55,222 bases of DNA from assembly GCA_902536925.1 (NCBI GenBank), contig CACAZL010000007.1, forward strand, positions 1-55,222. The letters are read 5' to 3'. Below, in pieces: positions 17,227-25,543 of the stretch. Under the pieces are notes generated by a model. It worked only from the letters and a program-made list of their open reading frames with translations, was not told where the DNA came from and ran no database searches. The stretch comes from an uncultured Pelagibacteraceae bacterium (GTDB lineage Bacteria; Pseudomonadota; Alphaproteobacteria; Pelagibacterales; Pelagibacteraceae). Each line of letters begins with the position of its first letter. Within the stretch, counting starts at the first letter, position 1. A program made the position numbers and the translations under genes.

Positions 17227-18555
17227 TTAGCTCCAAGGAAACGGACTGTTCGATGTCGGATGAAGTTTTCCTTTTTCATATCTATCGAACCTAAACGGTT
17301 TTAATAATTCACTTTCATGACCTAAAATTTCTTGTGCAACAAGGTGCCCAACACCTATCATTTTATAACCATGATTTGCATCTGCAATCATGTAAACATT
17401 TTCAAAAAATCTATCGAATATTGGGAATGAGTCTGGCGTCAAACAACCCAATCCTCCTGATGGTCCCTTTCTATACAGGTGAGATTTACCAACAAAACGT
17501 TTCTGAATATGTGCAAGTGCCGAAGTCCACATATCAGAAAATTTATCAGTGGTTTGATATTCTGGAGAGTCTATCCCATATGGATCAACGTTAACTTCAT
17601 CAAAATGTTTTTGAACAATGTAAGGTGATGTTCCACCTTGAACTCCTAATCCTTCAATATCAGGTTTATAATAAATACCCCACAAGTCTTCTGTAATTAT
17701 TTTGCCATCTTTGTCAGAATAAAGTGGTGCATCTGTATCAACATGAATTACTGGAGGCGATTTACCTTCATTAGTTTTTAAATAATCTGCATCTACACCT
17801 AATACACCTTCTTGTAAAAACCAGTACTTCCACATTTCAACTTCATGCATTTTTCCATTTTTAGCATCTTTTATGTTTGTTGTTTTTGGTAACTCCAACA
17901 TATTCCAAAAATCTCTTACCCATGGTCCTGCTCCAATAACTACCTGATCACAATCAATTGTACCTTTATCTGTAACCACGCCAGTAATTGCATTGCTGTT
18001 ACTCCCTCTTTTAAAACCTGTAACCTTTACTCCTTTATGAACGTTTACACCGTTTGAATTCGCTTTTTTCTCTAGTGCTTTAATTGAGTCTTTATTAAAT
18101 GCGTATCCACCTTTTTTTTCATGCAAGACTGATGTAATACCTTTTGCTTGCCAATCACTAAAAATTCCTTGCATATATTTCATGCAATCTTTTTCACCTT
18201 CTATAAATTCTGATTGATATCCAATAGCTTTTTGTTGTTCATAAATACTTGCAACATCTTTATGCATTACTTCTGGAGAAATTTGCATATAGCCAACAGC
18301 ATTATATTTAAATGCCTCTGGATCACTTTCCCAAACACTAACTGAATGAGCCATTAATTCTCTCATTGCTGGTTGAAAATAATTATTTCTAACAACTCCA
18401 CATGCAATTCCACTTGCACCTGCAGCAGTATCTTTTTTCTCTAGGACAACTACATCGTTTGGATTTTTGTATTTTTCAGAAAGTTTCCAAGCAGTACTTA
18501 ACCCGTGAATTCCTCCACCAATTATCACAACTTTTGCTTTTGTCGGTAACGACAT
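17227..18555 (-). CDS. stand-alone SoxB-like FAD-dependent oxidoreductase
   Basis: A 442-residue DAO-family flavoprotein with the N-terminal dinucleotide motif KVVIIGGGIHGLSTAWKL, the second FAD segment VVLEKKDTAAGASGIACGVVRNNYF, VVIGAGPWVRDFW and the C-terminal VYMIADANHGYKMIGVG. It resembles the beta subunit of sarcosine oxidase or a dimethylglycine-type oxidase, but no alpha, gamma or delta partner lies beside it; those sit 20 kb away with their own beta subunit. It lies between the tdm/regulator pair and gmaS, so its substrate is probably a methylated amine or glutamyl derivative of the same pathway. It could fill the missing dimethylamine step. The exact reaction is unknown. Confidence 0.8.
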   Translation of the reverse strand: MSLPTKAKVVIIGGGIHGLSTAWKLSEKYKNPNDVVVLEKKDTAAGASGIACGVVRNNYFQPAMRELMAHSVSVWESDPEAFKYNAVGYMQISPEVMHKDVASIYEQQKAIGYQSEFIEGEKDCMKYMQGIFSDWQAKGITSVLHEKKGGYAFNKDSIKALEKKANSNGVNVHKGVKVTGFKRGSNSNAITGVVTDKGTIDCDQVVIGAGPWVRDFWNMLELPKTTNIKDAKNGKMHEVEMWKYWFLQEGVLGVDADYLKTNEGKSPPVIHVDTDAPLYSDKDGKIITEDLWGIYYKPDIEGLGVQGGTSPYIVQKHFDEVNVDPYGIDSPEYQTTDKFSDMWTSALAHIQKRFVGKSHLYRKGPSGGLGCLTPDSFPIFDRFFENVYMIADANHGYKMIGVGHLVAQEILGHESELLKPFRFDRYEKGKLHPTSNSPFPWS

Positions 18556-18644
18556 GTTTGAACTTTAATTTTTTAGCAAAGGAAAGAATATAATAATTTT
18601 TATATATAATTTATATAAATTCTAAATATTAGTGAGAATTTTAT

Positions 18645-18995
18645 TTAAAAACTCAAATTTTTGAGAGTTTTCAAATACTCGTTAAATTCATTAACAAAAT
18701 TCTGTGTGGGTAAAACGTACTTTTTTCTATGGTCATTTCCTGTTTTCTCGAGGTAAAAAAATTGTTTATCACAAGCTTCCTTGATCATGAGTGCAGATTT
18801 AGGTCTAGAGGTTTTAAAAAGTCTAGTCTTAAGTTCTTCGACAGATAAGTTTTCATTTAACTTATAGGAATTCATCACAATCAACATCATATGATAATGT
18901 GAAGGAGACTTTCTGAAAAAGTAATTACTAGATGTATGGGATAGTTTCATTTGATCTTCCCAAAATTCCAGTAAATCCTTTGATGATTTTGACAT
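18645..18995 (-). CDS. small MarR-like winged-helix protein
   Basis: This 116-residue protein starts on the TAATG overlap with tdm, so the two are translationally coupled. Residues about 50-100 look like a winged helix: LSVEELKTRLFKTSRPKSAL as the helix-turn-helix, KEACDKQFFYLEK as the following strand and NDHRKKYVLPT as the wing, the last resembling the DxRxKxVxLT pattern of MarR proteins. The flanking helices are short. It is probably a DNA-binding regulator of the TMAO genes, with the 14-bp palindrome at 21367-21380 as a possible target. The family call is by pattern only. Confidence 0.5.
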   Translation of the reverse strand: MSKSSKDLLEFWEDQMKLSHTSSNYFFRKSPSHYHMMLIVMNSYKLNENLSVEELKTRLFKTSRPKSALMIKEACDKQFFYLEKTGNDHRKKYVLPTQNFVNEFNEYLKTLKNLSF

Positions 18996-21334
18996 TAAGA
19001 TTTTACACGTATTTTTTGAGGATCGTAATGCGGGAAACCAACAACTTTGGCAGGTATTCTTTTTTGATGTCCATCAATTTTACCCACTTCAACATTCATA
19101 CCTATTTCTGAATGACCTACATCAATTCTGCACAAAGCAATATTTTTATTCAAAGTAGGAGATAGACATCCGCTTGTGACTACGCCAACTTGGGATCTTC
19201 CAATGTGAACACAATCACCGTGATTAGCTTTTTCTTTGCCTACAAGTTCTAATCCAACTAATTTTTTTTGCGGATTTTCTTTTCTTTTTATTAATGCTTC
19301 TTTACCAATGAAATCTGCTTTTTTTGTTTTTAAAGGAACTGTAAATCCAACACCAGCTTCAAACGGGTCAACTTGGCCGTCAAATTCATTACCAAACAAT
19401 ATTAGACCTGCTTCAATTCTTAACAAATCTAATGCTCCAAAACCAGCGGGTATTAATCCTTCATCTTTACCAGCTTCCACAAGCACATCCCAAACTGCTG
19501 GTGCATCAGAAGGGTGACACCATATTTCATATCCTAACTCACCTGTATATCCTGTTCTAGAAACCATTAATGGAATTCCACTAAGCTCTTTTACTCTGCA
19601 GATTGTAAACCTAAACCATTGTAATTCTGAAATAGAAGGCTGTGTTGGTGGAGTAAAAATAAACTTTTCTAAAATTTTTCTACTATTTGGCCCTTGTAGA
19701 GAAATATTATTTATTTGATCAGTAGAGTTTTTAACTAAAACATTAAATTTTTTCTTTTTTGCCTGTTCTTTTAACCATTCACCTGCATATTCATCACCAC
19801 ATACCCATCTAAATCCATGATCACTCATTTTTAACAATGTTCCATCATCAAACATAGAACCATTTTCATAACACATCGAAGAATAAACAATTTGTCCAAC
19901 TGACAATTTTTTAACATTTCTAGTTAAAGTATAGTCCATCAATTCTTCTGCATCTGGACCTAATATTTCAAATTTTCTTAAAGAAGATAAATCAATTAAA
20001 ACTGCTTTTTCTCTACACGCTGTATATTCATTTATTACTCCGTGTTTAGTGTAATCATTGGGCAGCCAATATCCTCTAGCATCAACAAAGTTTCTTGTTA
20101 ATTTAGAAGTTCTTTCATGAAATCCTGTATTTTTTGTCAGTTTTAATTCTGAGTCTGGTTTCATTCTAAATGCAAAAGATTTTGTAAATTCTCTTTTTTT
20201 TTCATAAGTTCTAACAAAAATATCTGTAGGGTTCCATGAATTACATGGATCTATATCACTTGGACAGGCTGATGTTCCGCAGGTTAAATCTTTTAAAGCT
20301 CTTAATATTACATAATCTCCAGGTCTTGCAAATGACTCATCAGAAAGTACAGTATTTAAACCTCCTGCCGAAGTATTAAAAAATAAATTTATAGCGTGCC
20401 ATCCTTTTTGTCTATTAACCCCAAAATTTTCCATAGCACCACTTAAGTTATCTGAGCAATTTGGATGCCCAAAATAACCAGCATCTTCGTAATACTTTGA
20501 TGTACAAGCAAGATTAAAAGTGTCATGTCTACCAACGGTATCTCTTATTACCTCCACTAAAGGTTCATGATCTGTATCAAAAAATTTTGAATATAATCCC
20601 GGCCCTGGAAAAGTATTACCCATAAAAGTCCTAGTTGTTTGCCAATCTAAACCTTTCTCTACACCTTTACCTAATTTAGCTGTATCGAAAGCAACAAAAT
20701 CTGAACATTGTCTACCAGTTGGACAAATTATTTGAATATAATCTCCCTCTTTAACTTCAAAAGAAATCGCTGATTGTTTTGCAATATTTTTTTCGTCTAG
20801 AGGATCAAAAATTGGATCTGGAATTATTCTATGTTCTTTATAGTCAACAATATTATTTCTTTTAATAAATAAAGTTAGTTCAGTAGGAGGATTTTGTTCA
20901 TGAACTAACATATCATTGCCAGGGGCAGCAAAAATACAATAACATTTATCTTTTGAGCTTATTTTAATTTTCTCTCCTGGTGGAGTGTCTTTATCAAAGA
21001 GGATTGAAGATTTAGACTTTGCAATTTTAAGATTTCTTTTTTCTAATTGACGTAATGCAATTTTTGAACTTTCTTCATTTCTATTTAAGATTTTAATTAT
21101 ATCATTTTCTGATTTAGAAGATTTTAAATTTAAAATCGATGGATCTGAATTTCCATCAGAATTAAAAACAACTATTTCGCAAATTTGATTTCCTTCATTA
21201 TTAATTATTTCAATTTCATCATCTGGAAAAATCTGAACTCCTGTAAGTCCACCACCATTAATTACGTATCTTTCAACCCCAGGTGGCAAAACATTTAAAC
21301 CAGGTTCATTTATTCTTAAATTTTCTTCTAACAT
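18995..21334 (-). CDS. tdm: trimethylamine N-oxide demethylase (DUF1989 + GcvT)
   Basis: A 779-residue fusion of an N-terminal DUF1989 domain (to about residue 385) and a C-terminal GcvT/aminomethyltransferase-like THF-binding domain (from about 400; EYTACREKAVLIDLSS, RTGYTGELGYEIW). This layout is that of Tdm, which cleaves TMAO to dimethylamine and formaldehyde and can hand the C1 unit to THF. Cys277, Cys293 and Cys357 have the same 16- and 64-residue spacing as the zinc cysteines I recall for the Methylocella enzyme (263, 279, 343). It faces the importer genes divergently across 141 bases and is followed by the winged-helix gene. Urea carboxylase-associated DUF1989 proteins are the alternative, but they lack the GcvT half. 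Confidence 0.92.
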   Translation of the reverse strand: MLEENLRINEPGLNVLPPGVERYVINGGGLTGVQIFPDDEIEIINNEGNQICEIVVFNSDGNSDPSILNLKSSKSENDIIKILNRNEESSKIALRQLEKRNLKIAKSKSSILFDKDTPPGEKIKISSKDKCYCIFAAPGNDMLVHEQNPPTELTLFIKRNNIVDYKEHRIIPDPIFDPLDEKNIAKQSAISFEVKEGDYIQIICPTGRQCSDFVAFDTAKLGKGVEKGLDWQTTRTFMGNTFPGPGLYSKFFDTDHEPLVEVIRDTVGRHDTFNLACTSKYYEDAGYFGHPNCSDNLSGAMENFGVNRQKGWHAINLFFNTSAGGLNTVLSDESFARPGDYVILRALKDLTCGTSACPSDIDPCNSWNPTDIFVRTYEKKREFTKSFAFRMKPDSELKLTKNTGFHERTSKLTRNFVDARGYWLPNDYTKHGVINEYTACREKAVLIDLSSLRKFEILGPDAEELMDYTLTRNVKKLSVGQIVYSSMCYENGSMFDDGTLLKMSDHGFRWVCGDEYAGEWLKEQAKKKKFNVLVKNSTDQINNISLQGPNSRKILEKFIFTPPTQPSISELQWFRFTICRVKELSGIPLMVSRTGYTGELGYEIWCHPSDAPAVWDVLVEAGKDEGLIPAGFGALDLLRIEAGLILFGNEFDGQVDPFEAGVGFTVPLKTKKADFIGKEALIKRKENPQKKLVGLELVGKEKANHGDCVHIGRSQVGVVTSGCLSPTLNKNIALCRIDVGHSEIGMNVEVGKIDGHQKRIPAKVVGFPHYDPQKIRVKS

Positions 21335-21366
21335 TTTAAATCAATGATTACTTATGTTTGAGAATA

Positions 21367-21380
21367 AATCAGTACTGATT
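21367..21380. promoter_or_regulatory. 14-bp palindrome between tdm and the importer, candidate operator
   Basis: The sequence AATCAGTACTGATT is its own reverse complement. It sits in the 141-base divergent region, 32 bases before the tdm start codon and about 34 bases before the -35 element of the importer promoter. A dimeric regulator such as the nearby winged-helix protein could use it to control both directions. No second copy was noticed upstream of the other operons in the window. Confidence 0.5.
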
Positions 21381-21413
21381 AATTGTATATATAAATTTTA
21401 GTACCAACTTCTG

Positions 21414-21442
21414 TTGACTGTAAGATTAAATTTAAGGATAAT
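21414..21442 (+). promoter_or_regulatory. strong sigma-70-type promoter of the binding-protein gene
   Basis: TTGACT (21414-21419) and GATAAT (21437-21442) each match the consensus at 5 of 6 positions and are 17 bases apart. The predicted start near 21449 leaves a leader of about 27 bases containing AGGAGA 5 bases before the ATG at 21476. This is the best promoter-like sequence in the window, fitting a heavily expressed binding protein. Confidence 0.7.
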
Positions 21443-21475
21443 TAAATACTTAATATATTAAGAGAGGAGAAATAA

Positions 21476-22420
21476 ATGAAGAAACTTTTATCAATAATTT
21501 CTGCTTTTTTGATTACATTTGCTCTAAGTTTTACAGGTGCGAATGCAGATAAAAGCGGAGTTGTTAAAATCCCAACACACAATTGGTCAAGTCAATTAGT
21601 TGGAGCTGAAGTTGTTGGTGAATTACTAAAAATGGTAGGTGAGAAAGTAGAGTATATTAATATGGACTCACAAGCAGTATACCAAGCAATGGCAGATGGT
21701 GATATTGATCTAGTTCATGAAATTTGGGAAGGTGCGTTTGGAGCATCTTATGAAAAAGCAAAAGCTGGTGGTGGAATTGAAGAAATTCTTACTCACGATG
21801 CAGTAACTAGAGAGGACTGGTGGTATCCAAACCATGTTGAAAAACTTTGTCCTGGTCTACCAGATTGGAAAGCTCTAAATAAATGTGCAGATCTTTTTGC
21901 AAGAGCAGACTCTGGAGGTAAAGGAGTATTTATCGGTGGTCCTGTTGATTGGTTAAAACATGATGCTGAAAAAGTTGAGGCTCTAGGAATGAACTTCATG
22001 GTTAAAAATGCAGGTTCTGCAGATGCTATTTGGGCTGAATTAGATGCAGGTGTGGCTCAAGGAAAAGCTGTAGTTGTGTTTAACTGGTCACCAAATTTCA
22101 TCGGTGCAAAATATCCAGGTAAGTTTGTTGAGTTTCCAAAACATGATCCAGCTTGTACGAAGGATCCTTCATGGGGAATCAATAAAACTGCACTTTATGA
22201 TTGTGGAAACCCAGCAAGTGGTTATTTAAAATTAGCAGTTAATGCAGATTTCAAAAAAAATCATCCTGCGGGATATAAGTTGTTAAAACAGATGAACTTT
22301 TCTGGTCCAGACATTGACAAAATGGCTAACTATAAGGATACAGATGGTTTAGAAGTATCAGCAGCTGCTCAAAAATGGTTAGATGATCACAAATCTAAAT
22401 GGAGCAATTGGATTAAGTAA
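21476..22420 (+). CDS. tmoX: periplasmic binding protein of a TMAO/betaine-type ABC importer
   Basis: A 314-residue OpuAC/ProX-like solute-binding protein with a signal peptide cleaved after about residue 24 (ALSFTGANA). The mature part has KIPTHNWSSQLVGAEVVGELL, MDSQAVYQAMADGDIDLVHEIWEG, and aromatic residues spread through both lobes (REDWWYPNHV, FNWSPNFIG), the usual cation-pi box for quaternary amines. Divergent pairing with tdm argues for TMAO as the ligand, hence the tmoX name; choline, glycine betaine or proline betaine are alternatives. It has a strong promoter and Shine-Dalgarno and is followed by a perfect hairpin terminator, so it is likely made in excess over the membrane subunits. 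Confidence 0.82.
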   Translation: MKKLLSIISAFLITFALSFTGANADKSGVVKIPTHNWSSQLVGAEVVGELLKMVGEKVEYINMDSQAVYQAMADGDIDLVHEIWEGAFGASYEKAKAGGGIEEILTHDAVTREDWWYPNHVEKLCPGLPDWKALNKCADLFARADSGGKGVFIGGPVDWLKHDAEKVEALGMNFMVKNAGSADAIWAELDAGVAQGKAVVVFNWSPNFIGAKYPGKFVEFPKHDPACTKDPSWGINKTALYDCGNPASGYLKLAVNADFKKNHPAGYKLLKQMNFSGPDIDKMANYKDTDGLEVSAAAQKWLDDHKSKWSNWIK

Positions 22421-22435
22421 TTTTTAGTCAATTAG

Positions 22436-22476
22436 AAACGAACCGACATAATCTTAAGTCGGTTCGTTTTTTTTTT
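22436..22476 (+). terminator. hairpin terminator/attenuator after the binding-protein gene
   Basis: A perfect 12-bp stem, AAACGAACCGAC (22436-22447) with GTCGGTTCGTTT (22458-22469), encloses a 10-base loop and runs into a T-tract. It would stop most transcripts after the binding-protein gene and let only a fraction reach the ATPase and permease. Confidence 0.9.
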
Positions 22477-22483
22477 ATTTTAT

Positions 22484-22506
22484 GTTAAGTTCTCTTAACT
22501 TTTTTT
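22484..22506 (+). terminator. second, weak hairpin just before the ATPase gene
   Basis: GTTAAG, a TTCT loop and CTTAAC form a 6-bp stem followed by seven T residues; the ATPase ATG begins 3 bases after them. The stem has only two G-C pairs, so it may be a chance feature or a weak second attenuator behind the strong one. Confidence 0.35.
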
Positions 22507-22509
22507 ATT

Positions 22510-23538
22510 ATGGACGATCAAATCAAAATTTCATGTTCAAATATTTGGAAATTATATGGAGAAAATCCAGAAAAGTTTTTAAAAGAAAATAATAATAATC
22601 CATCAACCGAACAACTAAAATCAAATAAATATATACCTGCGGTTAGAGATGCATCTATCGATGTAAAAACTGGAGAAATATTGGTTATTATGGGATTGAG
22701 TGGATCAGGTAAGTCAACATTATTAAGATGTATGTCTAAACTTATTCAACCAACTGATGGTCAAGTTTTTTTTGAGGGTAAAGATTTATTAAAAGCTAGC
22801 GATAAAGAGTTAATCGAAATAAGAAGACATAAAATGGGAATGGTATTTCAGCATTTTGCTTTATTACCTCACAGAACAGTTTTACAAAATGTTGCATTTC
22901 CTTTAGAGGTGCAAGGAATAGAGCCTATTAAAAGAGAAGATAGAGCGAAAGAGGTCATTAAATTAGTTGGTCTTGAAGGTAGAGAAAAATATTATCCTAG
23001 AGAACTTTCAGGAGGTCAACAACAAAGAGTTGGTCTAGCAAGATCTTTAGCGGTTGAACCAGATGTTTGGTTTTTAGATGAACCTTTTTCAGCTTTAGAT
23101 CCATTGATTAGAAAAGAGATGCAAAACGAGTTTTTGAGACTTCAAAATATGCTTAAAAAGACAATTGTGTTTATAACCCATGATTTTGATGAAGCTATAC
23201 GATTGGCAGATAGAATAGCAATAATGTATGAAGGATTAATAGTCCAAGTAGGCACTCCTGAAGAATTAATCACAAAACCAGCTACTGATTATGTTGCAGA
23301 ATTTACAAAAGATATTCCTAGATCCAAGTTATTAAACGCTGAAAGTGTTATGAATAATGAGGATAAAAAACTCTATGATAATACTGTTAACTGTAAAGAA
23401 AAGATTGAAAAAATCGCATCAAAAGTTTTAAAATCCGAAGGATCTTACTCTGTTATTGATGAAAATAAAAAAGTTATTGGTTCATTAAGCAAAAAAGAAA
23501 TAATCAAAGCTTTATTTGCAGAAGATAAGAATGAATAA
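22510..23538 (+). CDS. ATPase subunit of the TMAO/betaine-type ABC importer (ProV-like)
   Basis: A 342-residue ABC ATPase with Walker A GLSGSGKST at residues 62-70, signature LSGGQQQRVGLARSL, Walker B VWFLDEPFSALDP and the switch histidine in FITHDFDEA. The extended N-terminus (WKLYGENPEKFLKEN) is characteristic of ProV/OpuAA-type subunits. After about residue 265 there is a short tail of CBS-like character (VIDENKKVIGSLSKKEI), shorter than the paired CBS domains of E. coli ProV, so ionic-strength sensing is doubtful. No Shine-Dalgarno is visible and the start lies behind two hairpins. It overlaps the permease gene by 8 bases. In the tmo naming scheme this is the ATP-binding component. Confidence 0.88.
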   Translation: MDDQIKISCSNIWKLYGENPEKFLKENNNNPSTEQLKSNKYIPAVRDASIDVKTGEILVIMGLSGSGKSTLLRCMSKLIQPTDGQVFFEGKDLLKASDKELIEIRRHKMGMVFQHFALLPHRTVLQNVAFPLEVQGIEPIKREDRAKEVIKLVGLEGREKYYPRELSGGQQQRVGLARSLAVEPDVWFLDEPFSALDPLIRKEMQNEFLRLQNMLKKTIVFITHDFDEAIRLADRIAIMYEGLIVQVGTPEELITKPATDYVAEFTKDIPRSKLLNAESVMNNEDKKLYDNTVNCKEKIEKIASKVLKSEGSYSVIDENKKVIGSLSKKEIIKALFAEDKNE

Positions 23539-25543
23539 AATTAAAACTATTTTTAAAGGAAAATTTTTATTTATTTTTGGACCATTCTTTTTGTTATGGT
23601 TGCTTCGTTATATTGTTCCTAATTATACGATTTCATCTAAAACACCACATTGGGCTTATATACCTCCAAAAAGTTGCTTGGGAGGATGCGGATCAATAGA
23701 TGGATTTATACCTTTTGTAGATTGGACAAACGCATTAATTCAATTTCTAAGAAAGTATGAAATTTTCGGTTTGTTTACTTTTAGAGATTTCACAAGAGGT
23801 ATGGCAAACTACGTCGATAAATTTTTAGATTTTACAGAAGCAGTCTTGCATAAAGGTTTTCCAAGCTACGAAATAGGACCTTTACCGTGGATATTTATAA
23901 TAACTCTTACAGTAATATTAGGTTTTTATTTGAGAGGTTGGAGATTGGCATTGTTAGGGGGAACATGTTTTGCGTACTTAATATTATTTAGTAAACGGGG
24001 AATATGGGAGCTATCAATGAAATCTTTAGCAGCTATTTCTGTCTCTGCACCTTTGGCCGCATTAATAGGATTGTGTTTGGGTATACTTGCGGTCAAGAGA
24101 AAAAGGTTTGCAAATTTTTTATGGCCAATGTTAAATATTTTACAATCTTTGCCTCATTTTTCTTATTTAATACTAGTAGTTATATTTGTTGGAATAGGGA
24201 CTAAAGCTGGAGTTATTGCTACCGTAATATTTGCATTTCCACCAATGGCTAGATTAACTATTTTAGGATTACAAAATATATCACAAGAAATAAAAGAAGC
24301 TGGGGTAATGGCTGGTTGCACAAAATGGCAAATGCTGTTCAAAGTTGAAATTCCTGCAGCTAGATCTCCAATTATGTTGGGAATAAATCAAGTTATTATG
24401 CAATGTCTTGCAATGATAGTTATAGCTGCATTTATTGGACAACCTGGTTTAGGTCACGATTTGTTAATTAGATTGCAAGGCTTAAGGTTAGGTGAGGCTT
24501 TTGAAATTGGTGTTGCGGTTGTTTTGATCGCAATTACACTTGATAGGTATAGTCAAGCTTTAGCATTAAAAGAACCAGAGCGAAGAGAGGGAAATTTTTT
24601 AAAGAGAAATCCATATTTGTGCACAACTTTTTTTGCAATTATAATTTGCTCTATCTTAGTTTTTCTTTTTCCATTTTTTAATGAATATCCAAAAGAGTTA
24701 ACAGTTTCAGCATCTGTATATTTAGATAATGCCATTAAATCATTTACAAGATCTTTATTTGTACCATTAGGAATTTTTAGAGATTGGATGTTAATATATT
24801 TTTTGATGCCTCTTAAAGCTGTATTTCAATCTATGCCATGGACTGGAGTAATTTTATTCGTTGGAGCAATTGGGTGGAAACTTGGTAAAATGAGACTGGC
24901 ATTAACAGTTATGTTATTCGTATTTTTTATAGCATCATCTGGTTATTGGGTAAGAGCAATGATTACTTTATATATGGTATTTGCATCATTAGTAATTTGT
25001 GCACTTATTGGAATTCCTTTAGGGATATGGGCATCAAAGAAAGAGAGCAGAACGAAGTTAGTTTTAAATATTTGCGATATTTTTCAAACATTCCCATCAT
25101 TTATTTACCTACTTCCCGCAATAATGCTATTTCAAATAAGTGATGTTTCAGCAATATTTGCAATAGTAATATATTCCTCGATACCAATGATAAGATATAC
25201 TGTTTTTGGATTAAGAAATGTTCCACAACAAATTATTGAAGCATCTATAACCTCTGGATGTACAGAAAGACAATTATTATGGAAAGTAAAAATGCCTTTA
25301 GCCTTTCCAGAAATTATACTAGGCGCAAATCAAACATTAATGTTTGCTTTATTTATGGTAATGATAGCTGGATTTATTGGAACTGTTGACTTGTCGCAAG
25401 AAATATTTAGGGCATTGTCTTTTAGTGATGGGGGCAAAGGTTTAATAATAGGATTGTGTGTCGCATTTATAGGTTTAACTGCAGATAGATTGTTAGTTGA
25501 ATGGTCAAATCAAATGAAGAAAAAATTAGGATTTATCAACTAG
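23531..25543 (+). CDS. double-length permease of the TMAO/betaine-type ABC importer
   Basis: I start at the ATG inside ATGAATAA that overlaps the ATPase stop; the frame is open to an earlier TTG, which is less likely. The 670-residue protein contains two complete ABC permease units in tandem, each with the cytoplasmic EAA loop: GVMAGCTKWQMLFKVEIPAARSPI in the first half and ASITSGCTERQLLWKVKMPLAFPEI in the second. ProW-type permeases normally have one unit and work as homodimers, so here the dimer is one chain. A Cys-containing periplasmic segment (KSCLGGCGS) lies near residues 40-50. Membrane helices number about 14 by eye. It overlaps the GpsA-like gene by one base. Confidence 0.88.
   Translation: MNKIKTIFKGKFLFIFGPFFLLWLLRYIVPNYTISSKTPHWAYIPPKSCLGGCGSIDGFIPFVDWTNALIQFLRKYEIFGLFTFRDFTRGMANYVDKFLDFTEAVLHKGFPSYEIGPLPWIFIITLTVILGFYLRGWRLALLGGTCFAYLILFSKRGIWELSMKSLAAISVSAPLAALIGLCLGILAVKRKRFANFLWPMLNILQSLPHFSYLILVVIFVGIGTKAGVIATVIFAFPPMARLTILGLQNISQEIKEAGVMAGCTKWQMLFKVEIPAARSPIMLGINQVIMQCLAMIVIAAFIGQPGLGHDLLIRLQGLRLGEAFEIGVAVVLIAITLDRYSQALALKEPERREGNFLKRNPYLCTTFFAIIICSILVFLFPFFNEYPKELTVSASVYLDNAIKSFTRSLFVPLGIFRDWMLIYFLMPLKAVFQSMPWTGVILFVGAIGWKLGKMRLALTVMLFVFFIASSGYWVRAMITLYMVFASLVICALIGIPLGIWASKKESRTKLVLNICDIFQTFPSFIYLLPAIMLFQISDVSAIFAIVIYSSIPMIRYTVFGLRNVPQQIIEASITSGCTERQLLWKVKMPLAFPEIILGANQTLMFALFMVMIAGFIGTVDLSQEIFRALSFSDGGKGLIIGLCVAFIGLTADRLLVEWSNQMKKKLGFIN

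Noticed and set aside
17334-17594. 86-codon plus-strand frame opposite the FAD oxidoreductase
   Set aside because: Fully inside a well-supported gene on the other strand; no independent evidence.
25501-25542. Upstream ATG for the GpsA-like gene
   Set aside because: It would lie inside the permease gene and put 14 residues ahead of the Rossmann strand; the GTG at the stop/start overlap fits the family better.
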